This document shows, piece after piece, positions 1-4,902 of a DNA stretch of 6,898 nucleotides (positions are counted from its first letter, which is position 1; each line of letters opens with the position of its first letter). Source of the stretch: Christensenella sp. UBA1262. GTDB lineage: Bacteria; Bacillota; Clostridia; Christensenellales; CAG-917. Made by a program: the position numbers and the translations under genes. The stretch is taken from positions 9,103 to 16,000 of the forward strand of contig DBVO01000044.1 in assembly GCA_002308215.1 (NCBI GenBank), in the 5' to 3' direction. A model generated the notes under the pieces. It searched no databases. It worked only from the letters and a program-made list of their open reading frames with translations, and was not told the origin of the DNA.

Positions 1-1179
1 CAAGAAGTCCATTGCTTCGCACATAAGTTGACCACGAGTCTTACCTGCTCTTGGATGTACGCATGCTGCATACAAGAAGTCCAGTTTAACCATGTCGAAT
101 CCCCATTCATCAAACACTTTATCAAAGAATGCTTTGATATATGCACGAACTTCTGGGATTTCAATATCAAAAGCATAGAAACCATTCCATGCTATACCGG
201 CGACCATAGGTTTGCCATTTGGATTCTTGAGCAACCACTCTGGATGTTCTTTAACAATATTTGCCTTGAATTCAGCAGCAAATGGTGCAATCCAAAGACC
301 GGCTTTAAGTCCAGATGCATGAATCTTATCAACAATTGATGCCATGCCATTCGGGAATTTGTTTGTATCTAGTGTCCAGTCACCGACTTTTGTTTCGTAA
401 CCATCATCAATTTGGAAGATGTTTGCAGCATCACCTGCTCTCTTCAAACCTTCAAGGTCACGCAAAATAATCTTTTCATCAATATTCTGGAAGTAATTGT
501 ACCAAGATGTATAACCAGCAAAATGATCAACTCTACCAGTATGCTTAAGTGGATAAGCTTCAAAGTAGCGATCAAATACTTCATCATAAGTGCCAATTGT
601 ATGCACTGTGTGCAACAATTCATATTCGCCATCAACAGTCAATCCTTCTACATCTTTAGAGATTACAAACACATTCTCTTTCATGTCTGCATAGAAAATG
701 GTGTAACCTGTACGCTCATTAACTGAACCAAAGAATTCGACTTTTGTACCATTGCGAAGGTATGTATATGTGAAACTATGGAAAAGTTCTTTTCCATAAA
801 CAGTGAAATGATAATCCCCTGTTACGCCAGATATATCACGGATCTTTGGTAACTTTGTCAAAAAACGTAAACCGATTTGTGAATCGCCACGCTTGAATTC
901 TCTTGATAAGGTCCATGATTGATAACCATTTGCAAAGAAGAATTCATTCTTACCATAGAAATGGTCATGGATTATTTCGGCGCGCTTCATTTCAAGTGGC
1001 TTCTTGGAATTCATTACGAGACGCAAAGAATGAGTTGCTTGGCTATCATCAGGATAGCACTTAAGAGCTAAGTCAGCATCTTCATAGCCTTTAATGACTT
1101 CATCGGCTTCAAGAGACAAACTCTTAAGCTTCCCGTCTAGTTTATATTCAAGTTCAACTGAAAAATTTTTGATATTCAT
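1..1179 (-). CDS. Alpha-galactosidase, glycoside hydrolase family 36 (partial, C-terminus off the left edge)
   Basis: Probable retaining GH36 alpha-galactosidase, which cleaves terminal alpha-galactosyl residues from raffinose-family sugars or melibiose. The first 393 residues are in the window and the frame is open to base 1. An N-terminal beta-rich domain contains FANGYQSW near residue 85, a motif of one GH36 subgroup. The (beta/alpha)8 barrel follows, with IDDGY (257-261), GLKAGLWIAPF (290-300) and KLDFLY (365-370). By family analogy D367 is the catalytic nucleophile. The acid/base aspartate and C-terminal domain lie outside the window. There is no signal peptide, so the enzyme should be cytoplasmic and act on imported oligosaccharide. 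The start at 1179 is supported by AGGGGG eight bases upstream (1185-1190) and by a promoter. It is divergent from the membrane-protein gene at 1341. Family assignment is firm; exact substrate is not. Confidence 0.9.
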   Translation of the reverse strand, partial: MNIKNFSVELEYKLDGKLKSLSLEADEVIKGYEDADLALKCYPDDSQATHSLRLVMNSKKPLEMKRAEIIHDHFYGKNEFFFANGYQSWTLSREFKRGDSQIGLRFLTKLPKIRDISGVTGDYHFTVYGKELFHSFTYTYLRNGTKVEFFGSVNERTGYTIFYADMKENVFVISKDVEGLTVDGEYELLHTVHTIGTYDEVFDRYFEAYPLKHTGRVDHFAGYTSWYNYFQNIDEKIILRDLEGLKRAGDAANIFQIDDGYETKVGDWTLDTNKFPNGMASIVDKIHASGLKAGLWIAPFAAEFKANIVKEHPEWLLKNPNGKPMVAGIAWNGFYAFDIEIPEVRAYIKAFFDKVFDEWGFDMVKLDFLYAACVHPRAGKTRGQLMCEAMDFL

Positions 1180-1212
1180 AAGTTCCCCCTTACGAATTAA
1201 TTTAATAAAAAT

Positions 1213-1241
1213 ATTTTACACTAACTAAGGCGATTTGTAAA
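1213..1241 (-). promoter_or_regulatory. Sigma-A type promoter of the alpha-galactosidase gene
   Basis: Reading the minus strand, TTTACA (1236-1241) is followed by a 17-base spacer and TAAAAT (1213-1218). This predicts a transcription start near 1206 and a leader of about 27 bases containing the AGGGGG ribosome binding site. The palindrome at 1278-1294 lies about 40 bases upstream of the -35 box, where an activator or repressor could bind. Sequence match only. Confidence 0.6.
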
Positions 1242-1277
1242 TACCAAAACCCAAAAATGTGTGTTTTTTGAGAGAAT

Positions 1278-1294
1278 CAAGCAATAATTGCTTG
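1278..1294. promoter_or_regulatory. Perfect 17-bp palindrome, candidate operator
   Basis: CAAGCAATAATTGCTTG has two 8-base arms around one central base, with no mismatch. It lies between the divergent alpha-galactosidase and membrane-protein promoters, centred 19 bases upstream of the -35 box at 1305. A one-base loop is too small for an RNA hairpin, so a DNA site for a dimeric regulator is the better reading. No regulator gene is in view to confirm it. Confidence 0.45.
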
Positions 1295-1304
1295 CATTTA
1301 GCAT

Positions 1305-1321
1305 TTGACATTGTTTGTCAA
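1305..1321. promoter_or_regulatory. Inverted repeat overlapping the -35 box, candidate operator
   Basis: TTGACATTGTTTGTCAA has perfect 6-base arms (TTGACA/TGTCAA) around a 5-base centre. The left arm is the -35 hexamer of the plus-strand promoter and the right arm fills most of the spacer. A protein bound here would block RNA polymerase. Its centre is 27 bases from that of the palindrome at 1278-1294. The match to TTGACA may partly create the symmetry by chance. Confidence 0.4.
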
Positions 1322-1333
1322 TGCATTTATAAT
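1305..1333 (+). promoter_or_regulatory. Perfect consensus sigma-A promoter of the 1341 membrane-protein gene
   Basis: TTGACA (1305-1310), a 17-base spacer and TATAAT (1328-1333) match consensus at all twelve positions. Only seven bases separate the -10 box from the ATG at 1341, so transcription should start at or within a base or two of the start codon. This also rules out the in-frame TTG at 1305 as the start, since that codon is the -35 box itself. Confidence 0.75.
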
Positions 1334-1340
1334 TTGGCAT

Positions 1341-2156
1341 ATGAAGCAAATCGAGAATGCAAAATGGAATAATTTCAAAGAAAAACTCCTTCCATTGCCG
1401 TTTTTCCTTCTAATGACGCTCGCAGTAGTTCTATTCTTAGGTGGACTACTGTTTTTGATGTATTCAATCATCTTAGTTGTTGCTCTAAACTCAGCTATGG
1501 TTTTCATGATTGTATTCGCAGCAAGTGGTATTAGTGTTGGACTTGGTCTTCTCTCACTTCATGGATTTTTTGCCTATGGCAAATATTATAAAAAGCAAAA
1601 AGGCGAACTAGTTCCAAACGCTAAAAAAGATCCTAATGAAAAAACATTTAAGGATTACATCACTCTTCAAAATGTTGCTCTCATTGTTCTTCTTATTGCA
1701 GCTGTTTGTTCTATTGTTTCAGCAGCACTTGGATGCATAAATAGAGACAAATGGGTCAATGCTATTTCACCATACATGGCAAGTCATGAATACTATGCAG
1801 ATGTAGCATTTCGCGAGTACAAATATAATGCTGGCGGTGTCGAAGATTCTAACAAAATAGTTATTGACTTGGATGAAAAAAATGCCGTTATAGTCTACAC
1901 CGATGATCCTTCAAAGCAAAGCTTTGTTGTTATCAATGGTTTTGAAAAATATGTAAAACAAATTAACGTTACACAAGCCAATCGAGTCATTACAATTTCA
2001 GAAGGTCAAAAACCAGAACTCGATGGTGTTTTAGAAAAGCTTCTCTTCTTTATGTTTGACGAAAATAAAATTGAGAGACAAATCAAAATTTACATTCCTG
2101 TCTCTCAAAAAGATTCAATTATAATTGAAGGCGAATATATTATTTCAAAAAATTAA
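1341..2156 (+). CDS. Unrecognised membrane protein: three N-terminal helices and an extracytoplasmic beta-rich domain
   Basis: I do not recognise this 271-residue protein. After a short basic N-terminus (KQIENAKWNNFKEK) come two hydrophobic segments, about residues 17-45 and 51-79. A lysine-rich charged loop (KYYKKQKGE, from 81) follows, then a third helix at about 109-133. The positive-inside rule puts the N-terminus and the loop in the cytoplasm and residues 135-271 outside. That part has alternating hydrophobic strands (IVIDLDEKNAVIVYTDD, RVITISEG, IKIYIPV), loosely like the surface DUF4097/adhesin-like fold; this comparison is inference only. The ATG at 1341 is chosen because the promoter ends at 1333. 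No Shine-Dalgarno precedes it, so the mRNA is probably leaderless. The gene is divergent from the alpha-galactosidase and convergent with rimI, nine bases away. Confidence 0.75.
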   Translation: MKQIENAKWNNFKEKLLPLPFFLLMTLAVVLFLGGLLFLMYSIILVVALNSAMVFMIVFAASGISVGLGLLSLHGFFAYGKYYKKQKGELVPNAKKDPNEKTFKDYITLQNVALIVLLIAAVCSIVSAALGCINRDKWVNAISPYMASHEYYADVAFREYKYNAGGVEDSNKIVIDLDEKNAVIVYTDDPSKQSFVVINGFEKYVKQINVTQANRVITISEGQKPELDGVLEKLLFFMFDENKIERQIKIYIPVSQKDSIIIEGEYIISKN

Positions 2157-2165
2157 TTTTTCCGT

Positions 2166-2597
2166 TCAAATGGTCAACCACATAATTAAGGCATCGTACT
2201 TGTTATCATAGTACTTTTTCCTTACACCCTCGACCTTAAATCCAAAGTTTTCATACAGTTTGATTGCCGGAATATTGTTATCTCTTACTTCGAGAGTCAT
2301 TCTAGTGATATCAGCCATTTTTGCACGAGCAATGAGCTCAGACATCAAAAATTTACCTATGCCTTTCCCTCTTTCAGTACTTTTCACAGCAATATTGGTA
2401 ATATGTGCTTCATCAAGCACTTTATGAAATCCACCATAGCAAATCACTTCTTCACCACGAACGCCAACAACATAATAAGCAGACGGGTCTTCTACTTCTG
2501 GGATGAACATAGACTCCGTCCACGGCATTTCAAATGCTTCACGCTCTATTGCAGCCATTTGGCTGAGGTGTTTAAACTCTAAGCGGTCAAATCTCAT
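2166..2597 (-). CDS. rimI: RimI, GNAT-family protein N-alpha-acetyltransferase (ribosomal protein bS18 type)
   Basis: A 143-residue single-domain GNAT acetyltransferase at the usual RimI length. RimI moves an acetyl group from acetyl-CoA to the N-terminal alanine of ribosomal protein bS18. The acetyl-CoA loop RGKGIG is at 76-81, preceded by the strand ITNIAV. LEVR and KLYENFGF place E103 and Y115 at the positions reported as catalytic base and acid in Salmonella RimI. The AMPWTE-like N-terminal region (EMPWTESMF) is also typical. The ATG overlaps the tsaB stop as ATGA, with AAAAAGGA just upstream as ribosome binding site, so translation is coupled. It is the last gene of the ribU-tsaE/tsaB/rimI operon. 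In many Bacillota tsaD follows rimI; here a convergent gene follows instead. Confidence 0.93.
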   Translation of the reverse strand: MRFDRLEFKHLSQMAAIEREAFEMPWTESMFIPEVEDPSAYYVVGVRGEEVICYGGFHKVLDEAHITNIAVKSTERGKGIGKFLMSELIARAKMADITRMTLEVRDNNIPAIKLYENFGFKVEGVRKKYYDNKYDALIMWLTI

Positions 2598-3169
2598 AAT
2601 CCTTTTTCTCGCTCAGCTTGTGATTTTCTCATATAGTATGGCTCAAACACACTAACATAATCTTTGTTTTGAACTTTCTTTGATGCTATAGCGACCAATG
2701 TTTCAACGTAATCGCCTGATGGGTCGAAGTCAAATTGACTACGATCTACTTTTTTAGCTTCTTCACCATCTATAAAGTCTGTAGACTTTACTTCACCATT
2801 TTCACAGTTTGCTACATAGAGATTTCCATGTCCAGCATCTACTGCGACAATGGCTTTTTCTCTATTATAAGCAAGAAGTTCAAATGCTGTTATTGCAATT
2901 CTTTTTGCATTCAATGAAAAAGCAAGTGCCGTTGCTGTAGCAACGCCTATTCTAATACCAGTAAATGATCCTGGGCCAACAACCACACCAATTGTGTCTA
3001 TGTCATCAATGGACACTTTGTTCTCTTTAAGAAGCGTATCTATAACTGGCATAAGCACAGTAGAATGACCAGACTTTCCTACTTCTTGTAATGAGGAAAA
3101 CACACTCTTACCATCTATAAGTGCTACACCTAATTTTGATGAAGTTGTGTCTATAAGAATTGCTTTCAT
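2594..3169 (-). CDS. tsaB: TsaB, tRNA t6A37 threonylcarbamoyl-transfer complex scaffold subunit
   Basis: TsaB (YeaZ) is the inactive ASKHA-fold paralogue of TsaD. It dimerises with TsaD and recruits TsaE in the complex that makes N6-threonylcarbamoyladenosine at A37 of ANN-decoding tRNAs. The signature GPGSFTGIR is at 65-73, followed by GVATATALAF. The N-terminal strand MKAILIDTTSSKLGVAL and the C-terminal FEPYYMRKSQAE are typical. At 191 residues it is somewhat short, with a reduced C-terminal domain, as is common in AT-rich Bacillota. I start it at 3169 because MKAILIDT is the family N-terminus. A longer frame to 3208 would overlap tsaE. The ATG lies one base after the upstream TAG, with no strong Shine-Dalgarno, which suggests reinitiation or coupling. 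The stop TGA overlaps the rimI ATG. Confidence 0.93.
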   Translation of the reverse strand: MKAILIDTTSSKLGVALIDGKSVFSSLQEVGKSGHSTVLMPVIDTLLKENKVSIDDIDTIGVVVGPGSFTGIRIGVATATALAFSLNAKRIAITAFELLAYNREKAIVAVDAGHGNLYVANCENGEVKSTDFIDGEEAKKVDRSQFDFDPSGDYVETLVAIASKKVQNKDYVSVFEPYYMRKSQAEREKGL

Positions 3170-3170
3170 A

Positions 3171-4334
3171 CTATTCTTGTTCACCATCACTTTCTTGAGG
3201 TTCTTCAACTGGTTCTACTTGTGGTTTGTTTATTGTAACAACAAACTCTCTTTCGTTCTCTCCAAGAGCAGTTATATCTATAGATATAATATTACCTTCA
3301 AGATCTTCAAATTTATTCCACTCTATAACAGTTACTGCATCGTCTTCACCAACACTTTCTGAAATGCCGAGTTCAAATAATTCATCTGAACTCTCTACAC
3401 GATACATGTCTAGGTGGTTAAGTTTGATTCTTCCACTGGTATAAACATTCATGATTGTGAATGTTGGACTTGTAACTTCTTCTTGAACACCAAGTGCTTC
3501 AGCGAGTCCTTTTGTAAATGTAGTCTTACCTGCACCAAGGTCTCCGTTAAGAAGAATGATTTCTCCTCCTTTCAAAGACTCCGCAAGTTTTTCAGCAAGA
3601 TCATAAGTTTCAGCAATGGTTTTTACATTATATGTTCCACTGACCAATTCCTTATCTTTCTTTCTGAAGCTCTCGCCATTCCAATGCAAAATCTTGCTTA
3701 AACGTTTGTATAAAACAAACGTAAGTCCAGCAACTATTATACATCTAAATATGTTAAATGGCAATACGCCAGCTAACAAATAATAGAAATAGAAGTTCTG
3801 CTCATTGATATTTTTGTAAAGTGGGCTCAACATATTGACGATTATTTGGAAATCGCCATGGAAGTATAACTTGACATAGAAAGGAATTGAAATGTATCTA
3901 TTGACAAGCATTGCCACACCTGTCAATACTACAGTGCCTATCAAAAGTCCAAGGAATGCATGCTTAATATCCTTTTTGCACTTATAAATAAGTGCAGCAG
4001 GCAAAACAAATGCTATACCAAGTAAAATATCTGTAGCTTCCCCTACATATGCTGTAGATGACAATGGGAATTTTAAGAGGCACTTGAAAATAATAACAAG
4101 ACAGCCACTAATTGGCCCCATTGAAAAACCAGCCAGCAGAGCTGGGAGTTCAGAAATCTGAATTTCTAAAAAGCTTGGGAAGATAGGAAGTTTAAATTTC
4201 ACATAAAGATATAACAAAAATGAAATTGCTGTAAGCATTGCCATTTTTGCTAAATAAGCAGCGGAATGAATTCCTACTTTCTTTTTGTCTAGTGAAGACC
4301 ATTTTTGTTTAAGAGATAATTTTGTTTCAGCCAT
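3171..4334 (-). CDS. ribU-tsaE: RibU-TsaE fusion: riboflavin ECF transporter S component joined to the t6A ATPase
   Basis: One continuous frame of 387 residues encodes two normally separate proteins. Residues 1-215 form a hydrophobic RibU-like S component. It contains FLEIQISELPALLAGFSMGP (55-74), the conserved stretch of riboflavin-binding S components, and several membrane helices up to about 208. RibU takes up riboflavin with an EcfA/EcfA'/EcfT module, which is not in this window. After a charged linker (RKKDKEL), residues 235-370 are TsaE. They show Walker A GDLGAGKTT (264-272), TSPTF (288-292), HLDMYR (307-312) and VIEWN (336-340). An acidic tail (VEPVEEPQESDGEQE) ends the protein. No ATG, GTG or TTG with a ribosome binding site lies between the domains before Walker A, so TsaE cannot easily be made alone. 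RibU topology (six helices, C-terminus inside) would tether TsaE to the inner membrane face. The start at 4334 follows the attenuator; an earlier ATG at 4382 lies inside the riboswitch. Confidence 0.88.
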   Translation of the reverse strand: MAETKLSLKQKWSSLDKKKVGIHSAAYLAKMAMLTAISFLLYLYVKFKLPIFPSFLEIQISELPALLAGFSMGPISGCLVIIFKCLLKFPLSSTAYVGEATDILLGIAFVLPAALIYKCKKDIKHAFLGLLIGTVVLTGVAMLVNRYISIPFYVKLYFHGDFQIIVNMLSPLYKNINEQNFYFYYLLAGVLPFNIFRCIIVAGLTFVLYKRLSKILHWNGESFRKKDKELVSGTYNVKTIAETYDLAEKLAESLKGGEIILLNGDLGAGKTTFTKGLAEALGVQEEVTSPTFTIMNVYTSGRIKLNHLDMYRVESSDELFELGISESVGEDDAVTVIEWNKFEDLEGNIISIDITALGENEREFVVTINKPQVEPVEEPQESDGEQE

Positions 4335-4360
4335 AAAAAAACGCTCCTCACTTTGGAGCG
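4335..4360 (-). terminator. Riboswitch-controlled Rho-independent terminator (attenuator)
   Basis: On the transcript, CGCTCC (4360-4355), loop AAAGTGA and GGAGCG (4347-4342) form a six-pair GC-rich stem. Seven T residues (4341-4335) follow, and the ATG comes directly after. The loop end plus the 3' arm reads GAGGAG, the only Shine-Dalgarno for the fused gene. The hairpin would therefore block translation as well as end transcription. Confidence 0.88.
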
Positions 4361-4369
4361 CGAAATGTC

Positions 4370-4479
4370 GAACTTTTTTCATCCGGACTATACCGTTGGT
4401 GTGGGAGTCTCACCCACTCGGCCTAAAAAGGTTCGCGGACTATACCGCCAGTAAGGATTTTCACCTTGCCCCAAAGTTC
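4370..4479 (-). ncRNA. FMN riboswitch (RFN element) in the ribU-tsaE leader
   Basis: The minus strand carries the diagnostic RFN blocks in order: GGGGCAAGGTGAAAATCC, ACTGGCGGTATAGTCCGCGA, GCCGAGTGGGTGAGACTCCC and ACGGTATAGTCCGGATG. The closing helix P1 pairs GAACTTT (4479-4473) with AAAGTTC (4376-4370). FMN binding stabilises this fold and lets the downstream terminator form. The opposite state is visible: ACTTTGGGGC (4477-4468), the 5' strand of P1/P2, can pair over ten positions with GCTCCAAAGT (4359-4350) using one G-U pair. That would break both P1 and the terminator. The element controls ribU-tsaE, tsaB and rimI. A 12-base repeat, CGGTATAGTCCG, occurs twice inside the aptamer. Confidence 0.96.
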
Positions 4480-4485
4480 TACTAT

Positions 4486-4514
4486 ATAGTACACTTTTAC
4501 TATTTTTGTGTCAA
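4486..4514 (-). promoter_or_regulatory. Sigma-A promoter of the ribU-tsaE/tsaB/rimI operon
   Basis: The minus strand reads TTGACA (4514-4509), a 17-base spacer and TACTAT (4491-4486). Transcription should start near 4479-4480, right at the 5' strand of riboswitch helix P1, which supports the assignment. The -10 box is half of a 12-bp palindrome TACTATATAGTA (4480-4491). The promoter begins 24 bases after the rsfS stop. I see no GC-rich terminator in between, so readthrough from rsfS is also possible and would pass the same riboswitch. Confidence 0.8.
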
Positions 4515-4538
4515 GTGCAAATAAAACAAAGTTTTAAA

Positions 4539-4892
4539 TTAATCTTTTGGTACGTACTTTTCTACGTTCTTACCATCTGTCCAGAGTTTTTCAAGGCAAT
4601 AGAACATTCTTGTCTCATCATTGAAAATGTGGACAATTACACTACCATAATCGAGAACGGCCCACTTGCCATCTCTAAGTCCATCTTCATGGTTTGGCTT
4701 TTCACCTTGATCTTCAAGTTTCTCCTCTAACATCTCTGCAAGAGCTTTAACTTGTTTGTTACTCTTTGCTGTGCAGATTACAAAGTAATCTGTCATAACT
4801 GTCAAATGCTCAACATTAAGAATTGTGATGTCTACGGCTTTATGCTCGTCAAGTAATTCACAAATTGCATTTTTGAGTTCTTTTGGTTCCAT
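4539..4892 (-). CDS. rsfS: RsfS, ribosomal silencing factor (Iojap/YbeB family)
   Basis: A 117-residue protein at full family length. RsfS binds ribosomal protein uL14 on the 50S subunit and blocks joining of the 30S subunit, damping translation when nutrients are short. The family core is clear: DITILNVEHLTVMTDYFVICTAKSNKQVKALAE (21-53), then KWAVLDYGSVIVHIFNDETRMFYCLEKLW (76-104). It starts ten bases after the nadD-yqeK stop; the ribosome binding site TAGGAG overlaps that TAG, so the two genes are co-transcribed and probably translationally linked. The order nadD, yqeK, rsfS is conserved across Bacillota. No clear terminator follows. Confidence 0.95.
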   Translation of the reverse strand: MEPKELKNAICELLDEHKAVDITILNVEHLTVMTDYFVICTAKSNKQVKALAEMLEEKLEDQGEKPNHEDGLRDGKWAVLDYGSVIVHIFNDETRMFYCLEKLWTDGKNVEKYVPKD

Positions 4893-4902
4893 TATTTATC
4901 TC

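Noticed and set aside
28..726. Plus-strand open frames at 28-339 and 412-726
   Set aside because: They are antisense to the alpha-galactosidase, Cys/Phe-rich, without family motifs or ribosome binding sites.
1305..1340. TTG at 1305 as start of the plus-strand membrane protein
   Set aside because: It is the -35 hexamer of a perfect promoter and would lie upstream of the predicted transcript start; ATG 1341 is in the same frame.
2114..2129. 16-bp palindrome TTCAATTATAATTGAA in the end of the membrane-protein gene
   Set aside because: It is all but AT-only, has no loop, and lies in coding sequence; chance is the simplest explanation.
2148..2161. AAAAATTAATTTTT palindrome as a bidirectional terminator between the convergent genes
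   Set aside because: It has no GC pairs and no loop, so it is too weak to call; short AT palindromes are expected here.
3170..3208. Longer tsaB beginning at 3208
   Set aside because: The extra residues overlap the end of tsaE and precede the conserved TsaB N-terminus MKAILIDT.
3520..3640. The ATPase half of the fusion as an EcfA subunit of the riboflavin transporter
   Set aside because: It lacks the ABC signature (LSGGQ) and Q-loop and has the TsaE motifs TSPTF, HLDMYR and VIEWN instead.
4335..4382. ATG at 4382 as start of the ribU-tsaE gene
   Set aside because: It lies inside the FMN riboswitch and the added 16 residues would be translated through the terminator; the ATG at 4334 fits.
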